A DNA stretch of 34,711 nucleotides, from contig WBXJ01000004.1 in the NCBI GenBank assembly GCA_008933045.1, positions 1-34,711 of the forward strand. Direction: 5' to 3'. The position numbers and the translations under genes are program-made. This DNA comes from Verrucomicrobiota bacterium (GTDB taxonomy: Bacteria > Verrucomicrobiota > Verrucomicrobiia > Limisphaerales > SXQI01). How positions within the stretch are numbered: position 1 is the first letter of the stretch; every line of letters begins with the position of its first letter. Positions 10,138 to 19,477 of the stretch are shown one piece after another. The notes beneath the pieces are model-generated. The model was not told where the DNA came from and made no database searches. It worked only from the letters and a program-made list of their open reading frames with translations.

Positions 10138-11520
10138 CTACTTCAACGGAAGGATCCGCATGTTTCTGAAAGCTACGGAACCATGATCACCTTGCAGAAA
10201 GAACGGGCCCGGCTCATTGATATTATCGTCCAACTGACTGCCGGTGGGCTTCGGAACATCCGCATCCGCATGCACCTTCACGCCATTCAGAAACACGGTC
10301 ACCTTCTGACCCCGCATCGTGACTTCCGCATGCTGCCACTCACCCGCTTTGCGAGAAACAAAGAGGGTGGGAGGTGCCGTGTTGTAGATACCACCGTTAC
10401 CGCCCATGGCAGGTTTACCGGAGCTATAGTCGTCATAAATCTGAATCTCATGACGTCCGCGCAGGTAGAAACCGCTGTTTGCACCTTTGGGCACACGATA
10501 TTCGTAACGAACTTTGAAATCGCGGAACTTTTCATCACCCACCAAGTCCGTGCCATGTTGACCCTCCGCCACTGTGTTCACGAGGATCCCATCCTGAACG
10601 CTCCAACTTGGAGTGCCATCCGCCCGGCGCAGATGCCATCCGCTTAAGTTCTGACCGTTGAACATCGATTTCCAGCCCGCAGCCTTTTCCTCCGCGCTCA
10701 GGCCTGACGGAGTGCTCGTTGGGGCACCCCCCGCCGGCACCAAACCCAACGCCCATTGAATGCCTCCGAGAATGTGCTTTTGATAAGCTTCGCTAGTCCA
10801 AACATCTTCGCGGTGCCCAAGCGAGGTGTAGAACAATCGGCCCTTGCCAATGTTTTTGCTCCACGAGATAGGATAATCACCGGGTTGGCCAGTGTTCGGG
10901 TGCTTATCCAGAGTGAGCAGGCCATGAACCTGATCCCGTTGGAAGCTTTTCATGATATAAATCTCGTCATGCACAGAAAACTTCGGGCCTAAATGCGCGG
11001 TTGCGGGGTGATCAGCCTGGTCATTATTGCAATTCACTGTGGCTTGCGCACCGTGAGTCAAAAATTCGCCACCCAACATGTCAATGTAGGGCTTAAAACC
11101 GTGGAAGGTATCGCTGGCCGCGTGCATTCCCACAAAAGCATGCCCCGCCTCCACATAATCAATCAGGGCCTTGGGTTCCGGCAGTGGCAGATCCCCCGTG
11201 GTATTTGCAAAGATTACACCATCATAATTCTTAAGCGATTCAGCCGTCATCTTGGCCTTCACATCCTCGCTCCCCTTCCCATCAGCGCCCCCTCGGACAA
11301 AATCAACCGTCCATAAACCCGTCTGTTCCCCCATGCTTTCCAGCACACGCTCTGCCGTGCCAATCGAGCTGTGACGGAAGCCTTGGGTGGCAGTCACCAC
11401 TAATAATTTTTTTGGAGCGGCCCACGCTGGGACGACCGCAGCCATAGAGAGTGCCAAGACCAGCGCGGCACGGTAGAGAGGTTTCATACAAGTTTTGTTC
11501 ATAATTGGGTTCAGACACAC
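10138..11520 (-). CDS. Secreted ThuA-domain + DUF1080 (3-keto-disaccharide hydrolase-like) protein
   Basis: Signal peptide MKPLYRAALVLALSMAAVVPAWA (the true start is probably one of the internal Met codons). ThuA-like DGVIFANTTGDLPLPEPKALIDYVEAGHAFVGMHAASDTFHGFKPYIDMLGGEF. DUF1080-like GWKSMFNGQNLSGWHLRRADGTPSWSVQDGILVN, RGRHEIQIYDDY and FLQGDHGSVAFRNMRILPLK. Confidence 0.92.
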   Translation of the reverse strand: MCLNPIMNKTCMKPLYRAALVLALSMAAVVPAWAAPKKLLVVTATQGFRHSSIGTAERVLESMGEQTGLWTVDFVRGGADGKGSEDVKAKMTAESLKNYDGVIFANTTGDLPLPEPKALIDYVEAGHAFVGMHAASDTFHGFKPYIDMLGGEFLTHGAQATVNCNNDQADHPATAHLGPKFSVHDEIYIMKSFQRDQVHGLLTLDKHPNTGQPGDYPISWSKNIGKGRLFYTSLGHREDVWTSEAYQKHILGGIQWALGLVPAGGAPTSTPSGLSAEEKAAGWKSMFNGQNLSGWHLRRADGTPSWSVQDGILVNTVAEGQHGTDLVGDEKFRDFKVRYEYRVPKGANSGFYLRGRHEIQIYDDYSSGKPAMGGNGGIYNTAPPTLFVSRKAGEWQHAEVTMRGQKVTVFLNGVKVHADADVPKPTGSQLDDNINEPGPFFLQGDHGSVAFRNMRILPLK

Positions 11521-11961
11521 AGCCTAAGCTAAAGGTTCACTCGGATCCAATGATAAGACGCGGTGGAATCGAGAGAATTCAATAAACGAAAAAACTTACT
11601 AATCGCAAGCCGAAAACCTACCTCGGATTTCACGGGCATGGCTAATTCATGAGAGGATTTTTAGTGGAGGACGGTTGATCAATACCCAGTTAATGGCTCG
11701 CGTGGAAGTTTTGGTGGATTTGGTTTTGCTAATCGAACAAACATGAATGAATGCCGCCCGTCTGCCGAAAGCGATTCGTGAGGCATTTCAACGTAGGAAG
11801 ACGCACGGGATTCCTCCTGCACTCGCCCTGCCTCCAGCCTCATGATCTGGGGGATTTTCTGCTTCGCGAACCGTTGTGCCCAAGCTCTAGTGATTCGGAA
11901 TCGATTGCGTTGGGATTGTATTTGATGCTGCTTTGCGGTTTCAATAGCCTTCGCCCTATCC

Positions 11962-13326
11962 ATGGACCATTCTTGCGACGAACTTTCCCGAGCTGAGCAA
12001 ATTGCTACAATGCGAAAGGTCACTTGGCGGCTCATCCCATTGTTGTCCTGTTGTTACTTGATCGCTTATGTGGACCGGATCAATGTCGGATTCGCGAAGC
12101 TTCATTTGCACGCTGCGCTCGGGGTAGATTCCAGAATCTACGATAGTGTTTTTGGTCTGGGAGCAGGTATCTTTTTTATTGGTTACTTGTTTTTCGAAGT
12201 GCCAAGCAATTTGATTCTGGAACGAGTCGGAGCCCGTTTTTGGTTCGCTCGCATCATGATTGTTTGGGGCATTGTTTCCATGGCTTTCATGTTCCTCAAG
12301 GGCGTAACTATGTTTTATAGTTTGCGGTTTTTGCTGGGGGCTGCCGAGGCCGGTTTCGCGCCGGGGGTGTTGTTGTATCTCACTTATTGGTATCCGGCTA
12401 AGGAGCGAGCGCAGATCATCGCATTGGTCGCCATGGGAGGCGTGGCGGCAGGGGTGGTGAGTTCTCCGATCTCCGGTGCCTTACTCAATTTGGATGGCCT
12501 TCTGGGATTGGAGGGTTGGCAATGGCTCTTTTTTGTCGAAGCGTTACCGGCCATTTTGATGGGGTTCGTGGTCCTGGCTGTCCTGCCGGATCGTCCGCAA
12601 GACGCTCGTTGGCTTTCCGAACGGGAGAAGCGTTGGGTTCAATCGCGGGTGGATGCCGAGGTGAGACCTAACAGCGTGGGTCAGGGTGCGAGTTTATTGG
12701 CGATTTTTTCGAACGGCGGCGTCTGGATGTTTTGTGCTATTTATTTCCTCATGAACATGGGGGGATATGGCTACGAAATGTGGCTGCCGAGTATCGTAAA
12801 AAGCTTGTCTGGAAAGGGCGATGTGACGGTGGGGTTTATCAATGCGATCCCCTATTTTGCCGCTGGCGTCGCGATGTATTGGGTTGGCAGAAATTCAGAT
12901 AGGACCGGCGAAACCCGCTGGCACATCGCGATCGCAGCTCTCCTCGCGGCCTTGGGTTTCTTGGTCGCGGCCACGGTGGCTAATCCCTACATCGCCATGG
13001 CAGGTCTAACCCTAGCCTTCGCCGGCATGAAATCGACTATCGCGCCGTTTTGGGCGGTGACCACCACGTTCATGTCGGGCGCGGCGGCCGCCGGCGGCAT
13101 CGCATTTATTAACTCGGTCGGAAATCTTGGCGGCTTTTTCGGCCCCTCCCTTGTCGGCTTTGCGAAGGATCACTCAAAGGACGGCAATTTTGCGGCCTTG
13201 TTGATGCTAGGTGGGGCACTCGTGTTGATGGGGGTCCTCGCTCTGATCACGTTCAAGACCCAAAGCCCCTTCCTTCGAAGGATGGCACAAGGGAAGGCCC
13301 CAATCTTTGGTGTCAAGGCGGAGTAG
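11962..13326 (+). CDS. MFS transporter (anion:cation symporter / phthalate-permease-like)
   Basis: RLIPLLSCCYLIAYVDRINVGFAKL, FFIGYLFFEVPSNLILERVGARFWFARIMIVWGIVS, FLLGAAEAGFAPGVLLYLTYWYPAKERA. Multiple TM segments. Confidence 0.93.
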   Translation: MDHSCDELSRAEQIATMRKVTWRLIPLLSCCYLIAYVDRINVGFAKLHLHAALGVDSRIYDSVFGLGAGIFFIGYLFFEVPSNLILERVGARFWFARIMIVWGIVSMAFMFLKGVTMFYSLRFLLGAAEAGFAPGVLLYLTYWYPAKERAQIIALVAMGGVAAGVVSSPISGALLNLDGLLGLEGWQWLFFVEALPAILMGFVVLAVLPDRPQDARWLSEREKRWVQSRVDAEVRPNSVGQGASLLAIFSNGGVWMFCAIYFLMNMGGYGYEMWLPSIVKSLSGKGDVTVGFINAIPYFAAGVAMYWVGRNSDRTGETRWHIAIAALLAALGFLVAATVANPYIAMAGLTLAFAGMKSTIAPFWAVTTTFMSGAAAAGGIAFINSVGNLGGFFGPSLVGFAKDHSKDGNFAALLMLGGALVLMGVLALITFKTQSPFLRRMAQGKAPIFGVKAE

Positions 13327-13738
13327 ATTTCTCCCGGCAACCTACGCCGATTTTTTGGTGTCTGGTCGTTTGATCCAGCGGTTAGCCTGTGATCGATATG
13401 CCGCTGACAATATGCCAAGCGATTTTACAGCATGTGGTTTGCGCGACAACTACACCCGTGGCGAGTGGCAGCAACGCAAAGGCTGGCTGGAAACAGTGTC
13501 GCAATCCCTTGTGTTACTGCCGTTCTCGACGCCCCGCAAACAGCACTGTTACTGAAACTAGAAAAAGCGCACCAATCGGACTTTTCATTCGCTTGAACCA
13601 TGGGAATAAAACCGCTTCAAACGTCAGTGACGCAAAGGGTTCTACGGCTTTGCTGCTCCGAGAGTTTGAGGAGCTAACTCGCGTGCTTCTAGTGTTGGAT
13701 TCCTCGCATCCAAGCTGCAAAACAGATGCTCATGTCTT

Positions 13739-15454
13739 TTAATGGGAGGGCCCTCCTGCTTTTACCCAAGAATCTTTGAGCGTTACAGTGCGGTTGAAGA
13801 CGGGTCGTTCGGGCTTGGAGTCTTTCGGATCAACCTGGAAATAGCCGATTCGTTCAAATTGGTAACTCTTATCCGGGCTCGCTTGGGCTAGGCTAGGTTC
13901 GAGTTTTGCGTTCGTAATGGTTTCCAGCGAGTGAGGATTAAGAAACGTCTTAAAATCCCGGCCTTCCGAGTCACCATCGGGTGATTCGACGGTAAACAAC
14001 CGGTCATAAAGTCGAACCTCAGCCTCCAACGCATGGTCGGCGGAAACCCAATGGATGGTTCCCTTTATCTTGCGCCCCGACGTAATCCCCCCTGATTTTG
14101 AATCGAGATCCACACTGCATTTGAGTTCGATTACCGTTCCGTGCGCGTCTTTGATGACCTCCTCACATTTCAGAATGTAGGCGTAGCGCAACCGCACTTC
14201 ACCCCCAGGAATGAGCCGGAAGAATTTCTTCGATGGAACCTCCATGAAGTCGTCCTGCTCAATGAAGATCGTGCGTGAAAATGGCAACCGTCGCGTGCCG
14301 TCGCCTAGGTTCTCTGGATTGTTGATGGCCTCAAGTTGCTCGACCTGTCCCTCGGGGTAATTCAGGATTTCAACTTTCAAGGGTCGCAAAACGGCCAACG
14401 TGCGAAGTGCCCGCTTATTGAGATCCTCGCGTAAGGAGTATTCAAGCAACGCAATATCGGTCAGGCCATTATATTTCGTGACACCAATGCGCTTGCAGAA
14501 AGCACGAATCGCGCTCGGCGTAAATCCTCGGCGTCGGAGACCAGCCAAGGTCGGCATCCGTGGATCATCCCAGCCCGAAACCAGTCCTTCCTGCACGAGT
14601 TGCAGGAGCTTGCGTTTGCTCAACACGGTGTAGCTCAGGTTGAGGCGTGCAAATTCGATTTGCTGCGGATGCGCCGGCACAGGGAGCTGATTGAGAATCC
14701 AATCGTAAAGCGGTCGATGCACCTCAAATTCCAACGTGCAAATCGAGTGCGTAATCGTTTCCAGCGCATCGGAAAGGCAATGCGCGTAATCGTAGATCGG
14801 ATAAATACACCATTGATTGCCGGTGCGATGATGGAATGCGTGCCGAATGCGATACAGACCGGGATCACGCAAGTGTATGTTGGGTGAAGCCATGTCGATC
14901 TTCCCTCGCAGCGTACGGGCACCATCCGGAAATTCACCCGCTCGCATCCGTTGGAACAGGTCGAGATTCTCTTCCACAGTGCGGTTGCGCCACGGGCTGG
15001 GAGTCCCGGGAACTGTGGGAGTGCCACGGTCGCGTTTGAACTCCTCGGCACTTTGATCGCACACATAAGCATGGCCCGAACGGATTAGTTTGAGTCCAAA
15101 CTGATAAAGTTGTTCAAAATAATCCGAGGCGTAAAATTGATGCGCTCCCCAGTCAAAACCCAGCCATCGCACATCCTCTTGAATGGAATGCACATACTCG
15201 ATCTCCTCTCGAGTCGGGTTCGTATCGTCAAAACGCAGATGGCACCGGCCCCCTGAATGTTCAGCGGCAATGCCAAAATTGAGGCAGATCGATTTGGCAT
15301 GCCCAATATGCAGATAGCCGTTGGGTTCGGGCGGGAACCGTGTGATGACGTTACTCTCATTCTTACCAGAGAGAATATCAGCAGCCACGATTTCGCGAAT
15401 GAAGTCTGAAGCGACGGCTTCAACTTGCTCGGATGGATTCGGTTCTGTGGACAT
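13739..15454 (-). CDS. glnS: Glutaminyl-tRNA synthetase
   Basis: Class I motifs [21 protein letters not shown] (HIGH) and YTVLSKRKL (KMSKS variant). [42 protein letters not shown]. Confidence 0.97.
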   Translation of the reverse strand: MSTEPNPSEQVEAVASDFIREIVAADILSGKNESNVITRFPPEPNGYLHIGHAKSICLNFGIAAEHSGGRCHLRFDDTNPTREEIEYVHSIQEDVRWLGFDWGAHQFYASDYFEQLYQFGLKLIRSGHAYVCDQSAEEFKRDRGTPTVPGTPSPWRNRTVEENLDLFQRMRAGEFPDGARTLRGKIDMASPNIHLRDPGLYRIRHAFHHRTGNQWCIYPIYDYAHCLSDALETITHSICTLEFEVHRPLYDWILNQLPVPAHPQQIEFARLNLSYTVLSKRKLLQLVQEGLVSGWDDPRMPTLAGLRRRGFTPSAIRAFCKRIGVTKYNGLTDIALLEYSLREDLNKRALRTLAVLRPLKVEILNYPEGQVEQLEAINNPENLGDGTRRLPFSRTIFIEQDDFMEVPSKKFFRLIPGGEVRLRYAYILKCEEVIKDAHGTVIELKCSVDLDSKSGGITSGRKIKGTIHWVSADHALEAEVRLYDRLFTVESPDGDSEGRDFKTFLNPHSLETITNAKLEPSLAQASPDKSYQFERIGYFQVDPKDSKPERPVFNRTVTLKDSWVKAGGPSH

Positions 15455-15585
15455 ACATCAAAGAAAACTAGAATGCGGTGAACAACTGAAAAAACTCAAG
15501 TTTATCACGTCGATATGTCGTGTAGTTTTTGAACGGAGACTTCTTAAAATACAGGACCATGGGTTTTGTTCTGGGGTCTGGGCCA

Positions 15586-15758
15586 TGACGAAGGTAAGTG
15601 TGGAACCAGAAAAACAATTGGAGATGGATCCTGTGGATGATCGTCGAGGGTTTAGCAGTGGGTGTTTTTTACCTTCCACGAAATCGATGGCCGCTTTTCC
15701 CACAATCATGCTCGCAGCGCGGGTTAAACCGATCGCAACGGCCGAAACCCAGACTTGA
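15586..15758 (+). pseudogene. Degenerate, frameshifted fragment of the ankyrin-repeat protein C-terminus
   Basis: tgtggaaccagaaaaacaattggagatgga aligns with tatggaaccaaaaaaacaattggggctgga of the intact gene (26/30 by hand). After a 1-nt deletion it encodes GFSSGCFLPSTKSMAAFPTIMLAARVKP against GFRPGNFKPSFETIAAIHQAMLACGVTP with no further gap. A net 2-nt deletion lies just before the WNQKNNW segment. Confidence 0.8.
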
Positions 15759-15794
15759 ACAACGAGAATTACGTAGTAAAAAGGAGCACAGCCA

Positions 15795-18140
15795 ATGAAG
15801 TTCTTGCCGTCGTTCCACATTCGCTTCCTCAGCGCGTTGTTCGCCGCGATCACGCTTAATCCGCGCGCGATGCCCGCTGTTCCTAACGAAACAGCCAAAG
15901 TGTTGAAAAAATACTGTTATGATTGCCATGATCGTGAAGTGCAAAAGGGGTCACTCAATCTGGAGGCTTTGGTGGGAGTGCGCGTTGACGAGAATGGCGA
16001 CGCGTGGGAAAAAGTAATTCGAAAAGTAAATTCACGGCAGATGCCTCCCATTGGCAAGCCGCGTCCGAATGAAAAAACATACCATGAGGTGATCGGGGAA
16101 CTGGCCACGGCACTCGACATAATCGCCGCAAAGAATCCGAACCCAGGCCGCACCGAGACATTTCGCCGGCTGAATCGGACTGAATATCAGAATGCCATCC
16201 GCGATCTGCTTGGAGTAGAAATCGACGCCACGGCACTGCTCCCGAAGGACGAGGCGAGTCATGGTTTTGACAACGTCACGGTCGGAATGCTTTCGCCAAC
16301 CCTTCTGGGCCGCTACATCACCGCCGCTCAAAAGATCAGTCAATTAGCCATCGGCGCGCCGCGCAACAAACCGGGGGGCGACACCTACCGCATTCCTGCG
16401 GACGTAACGCAGGAATCGCACGTTGAGGGGCTACCTTTGGGCACGCGCGGTGGGAAGTTGATTCGCCACACCTTTCCCGTCGATGGCGATTATGATTTTC
16501 AGATTCGACTGGCTCGTGATCGAAACGAAGAAATTGAAGGGTTGAATGGGACGTATAACCTTGAACTGATCCTCGACCAGGATTGCATTCAATCCTTCAC
16601 CGTGGCACCGCCAGTGGTCCCCAACGATTACGAGAGTGTGGATGGAAAACTGAAAATTCGCGCGCCGGTGAAAGCCGGATTTCATGAAGTCGGCGTTACG
16701 TTCGTCCAAAGCTCCGCCGCGTTGCTCGAGCGAAAACGCCAGCCTTACTCGGTGGCCTTTAATATGCACCGGCATCCGCGTTTGAGTCCCGCCATCTACG
16801 AGGTTTCCATCACCGGCCCCTATAACTCAACGGGCTCAGGAGATACGCTGAGCCGCCGGCGGATTTTTGTGGCGAAGCCTTCGCGGGCCTCCGAGGAGGA
16901 ACCGTGCGCGGAGAAAATTCTTTCGTCGCTGATGCGGCGCGCCTTTTGCCGTCCAGTCACGAAAGAAGACATGGATCTGCCGATGAGTTACTTCCGTAAA
17001 GCCAGGGCGCAGGACGGTTTTGAGGCTGGCATTGAGACGGCCTTGAGTTCAATTCTGGTCAGCCCTCACTTTCTTTTCCACATCGAGCAAGATCCGGACG
17101 GGGTTTCGCCGAAGACCGCGTACCGTCTACCTGACCTTCAACTTGCCTCGCGTTTGTCATTTTTCATCTGGAGCAGCATCCCGGACGATGAGTTGCTGGA
17201 TTTAGCGAGCCGGAGCGAACTCAGCAAACCGAAAACACTTGCGAAGCAAGTTAAACGGATGCTCGCAGATCCCCGCGCGCGCAGTCTGGCGACCAATTTC
17301 GCGGACCAATGGCTGTATCTCCGGAACCTCAACTCCCTCTCGCCGGATGCGCGGCTTTTTCCGGATTTCGACGACAACCTGCGTCAGGCCTTCCGGCAGG
17401 AAACAATCCTCTTTTTTGAAAGCATCTTGGAAGGAGATCAAAGCGTCTTGCGACTGCTCAAAAGCGACTACACTTTTCTGAATGATCGGCTGGCGAAGCA
17501 TTATGGCATCACTGGAATTCAGGGCAGCCATTTTCGTAAAGTGGCACTGAAGCCCGACAGCAAACGGGGCGGGTTGCTCCGCCACGGAAGCATTCTTTCC
17601 GTGACCTCATACGCCACGCGCACTTCGCCGGTGATCCGTGGCCACTGGATTCTTGGCAATCTGCTCGGCTCGCCGCCGCCTCCACCGCCGGCGGATGTGC
17701 CCGCGCTTAAAGAAAGGACAATTTCTTCAACGTTGTCGGGTCGCGAACGCTTGGCGCAACACCGAGCCAATCCGGCATGCGCGAGTTGCCACAACCTGAT
17801 GGACCCGGTCGGCTTCTCTTTAGAGAATTTCGATGCGTTGGGCCGTTGGCGGGATTTGGAGGACGGCAAACCAGTAGACGCTTCGGGTGGATTTCCGGAT
17901 GGGAGCCAATTGACGGGAGTCGATGCCCTCGAACAAACGCTTTTGAAACGACCGGACTTATTTGTCGGCACATTCGCCGAGAAACTTCTCACCTTTGCTC
18001 TTGGCCGCGGGATTGAATCGTACGATGGGCCTGCCATTCGCAAAATCGTCAATCAAACCGAAGCTGATGACTTTAGATTTTCGTCCCTGATCATTGCGGT
18101 CGTAAACAGCGTGCCCTTTAAAATGAGGAACTCCCTATGA
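15795..18140 (+). CDS. Planctomycete-type cytochrome c domain protein (PSCyt3 / DUF1587 / DUF1595 / DUF1592 / DUF1588 / DUF1585)
   Basis: CYDCHDREVQKGSLNLEAL, FRRLNRTEYQNAIRDLLGVEIDATALLPKDEASHGFDNV, RLSFFIWSSIPDDELLDLA, FADQWLYLRNL, KRGGLLRHGSILSVTSYATRTSPVIRGHWILGNLLGSPPPPPPADVPALKE, CASCHNLMDPVGFSLENFDALGRWR. aaggag RBS at about 15781-15785. Confidence 0.94.
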   Translation: MKFLPSFHIRFLSALFAAITLNPRAMPAVPNETAKVLKKYCYDCHDREVQKGSLNLEALVGVRVDENGDAWEKVIRKVNSRQMPPIGKPRPNEKTYHEVIGELATALDIIAAKNPNPGRTETFRRLNRTEYQNAIRDLLGVEIDATALLPKDEASHGFDNVTVGMLSPTLLGRYITAAQKISQLAIGAPRNKPGGDTYRIPADVTQESHVEGLPLGTRGGKLIRHTFPVDGDYDFQIRLARDRNEEIEGLNGTYNLELILDQDCIQSFTVAPPVVPNDYESVDGKLKIRAPVKAGFHEVGVTFVQSSAALLERKRQPYSVAFNMHRHPRLSPAIYEVSITGPYNSTGSGDTLSRRRIFVAKPSRASEEEPCAEKILSSLMRRAFCRPVTKEDMDLPMSYFRKARAQDGFEAGIETALSSILVSPHFLFHIEQDPDGVSPKTAYRLPDLQLASRLSFFIWSSIPDDELLDLASRSELSKPKTLAKQVKRMLADPRARSLATNFADQWLYLRNLNSLSPDARLFPDFDDNLRQAFRQETILFFESILEGDQSVLRLLKSDYTFLNDRLAKHYGITGIQGSHFRKVALKPDSKRGGLLRHGSILSVTSYATRTSPVIRGHWILGNLLGSPPPPPPADVPALKERTISSTLSGRERLAQHRANPACASCHNLMDPVGFSLENFDALGRWRDLEDGKPVDASGGFPDGSQLTGVDALEQTLLKRPDLFVGTFAEKLLTFALGRGIESYDGPAIRKIVNQTEADDFRFSSLIIAVVNSVPFKMRNSL

Positions 18141-19477
18141 TTATCACCAAAAAATTCCTGCCCCGAAGGACCTTTCTGAAGTCGGTGGGCGCCACATTGG
18201 CTCTGCCCTTGCTGGACGCGATGATTCCTGCAGCCACGGCACTGGACAAAACGGCGGCTAAACCCATCCGTCGCCTCGGGTTTGTTTTCATGCCGATGGG
18301 ATGCGACCAATCCCGCTGGACACCGCGCAGCGAGGGAACTCTCGATGAACTTTCGCCGATTCTCGACTCGCTCGCGCCGGTCAAGAACCACTTGACTGTG
18401 CTGACGAACATGGAATTGGCCAACGCCTATCCTGGATCCCACGCCACCTCCAATGCTGCTTTCCTCAGCGCCGCCAAAGCGAAGCACACGGAAGGAAGTG
18501 ATTATTATTTGGGCACCACCGTCGACCAAATTGCGGCTCGACAGGTCGGGCTGGCAACGCAGCTTCCTTCCCTAGAAATGTCGATGGATTTAATGCAGAC
18601 CGTTGGCCAATGCGACAACGGTTACGCCTGCGTCTATCAAAATAATCTTTCATGGTCTTCACCCACCACGCCGTTGCCTGCTGAAGCGCATCCTCGAATC
18701 GTATTTGAAAGCCTGTTTGGCGAGGGTGGCAACGCGGCTGAACGTCAGGCGACCCTGCGAAAGCGCGCCAGCCTGCTGGACGGTTTCAACCACGAAATTT
18801 CGCGTCTCAAAAGAAAAGTGGGCCTTGGCGATCGCGCCAAGATCGACCAGTATCTTGAAACGGTGCGCGAGGTGGAACGCAGGATTCAGCGCGCGGAAGC
18901 AGACGCCGCAAACACCGCGTTGCCCGATTTGGATCGGCCCCTGGGGGTGCCGCCGGCGTACGCGGATCATGCGCGGCTCATGTTCGATCTGCAATTGCTT
19001 GCCTTTCAGGGGGATGTCACTCGCGTGATTACCTTCCAACTTGCGCGCGAAACCAGCAATCGGACCTATCCGGAGATTGGCGTCCCAGATCCCCATCATC
19101 CCCTTTCCCATCACGGGAATGACCCCGACAAAATCGCGCGCATGGCCAAGATCAATGCGTTCCACGTCTCTCTTTTCGGGGAGTTTCTACAAAAGCTGAA
19201 AAACACACCGGAAGGAAATGGCTCCCTCCTCGATCACTCCCTCTATCTTTACGGTAGCGGCATTGGCAATCCGAACGTGCACGACCACACCAATCTCCCG
19301 ATTATCTTGGCCGGCGGAGCGGCGGGAGGCATGAAAGGAAATCGGCATATTCGATTTAAAAAGCCAACGCCGCTGGCGAACCTGCATCTGACGTTGCTGG
19401 ACAAAGTGGGGGTGCGGCTCGATTCATTTGCGGATAGCACCGGCAAACTCACCGACCTGTTTCCTCTTTCGATGTGA
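18137..19477 (+). CDS. DUF1552 domain-containing protein with Tat-like N-terminus
   Basis: PRRTFLKSVGATLALPLLDAM; FVFMPMGCDQSRWTPRSEG; LDGFNHEISRLKRKVGLGDRAKIDQYLETVREVERRIQ; SLYLYGSGIGNPNVHDHTNLPIILAGGAAGGMKGNRHI. ATG overlaps the upstream stop (ATGA). Confidence 0.92.
   Translation: MIITKKFLPRRTFLKSVGATLALPLLDAMIPAATALDKTAAKPIRRLGFVFMPMGCDQSRWTPRSEGTLDELSPILDSLAPVKNHLTVLTNMELANAYPGSHATSNAAFLSAAKAKHTEGSDYYLGTTVDQIAARQVGLATQLPSLEMSMDLMQTVGQCDNGYACVYQNNLSWSSPTTPLPAEAHPRIVFESLFGEGGNAAERQATLRKRASLLDGFNHEISRLKRKVGLGDRAKIDQYLETVREVERRIQRAEADAANTALPDLDRPLGVPPAYADHARLMFDLQLLAFQGDVTRVITFQLARETSNRTYPEIGVPDPHHPLSHHGNDPDKIARMAKINAFHVSLFGEFLQKLKNTPEGNGSLLDHSLYLYGSGIGNPNVHDHTNLPIILAGGAAGGMKGNRHIRFKKPTPLANLHLTLLDKVGVRLDSFADSTGKLTDLFPLSM

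Noticed and set aside
11679-12035. 118-aa minus-strand ORF upstream of the MFS gene
   Set aside because: Overlaps the 5' end of the well-supported MFS gene and has no recognisable domain; cannot be supported from sequence alone.
15458-15944. Minus-strand ORFs 15458-15898 and 15669-15944
   Set aside because: They overlap the start of the DUF1592-type gene and the ankyrin relic on the other strand; no protein family features.
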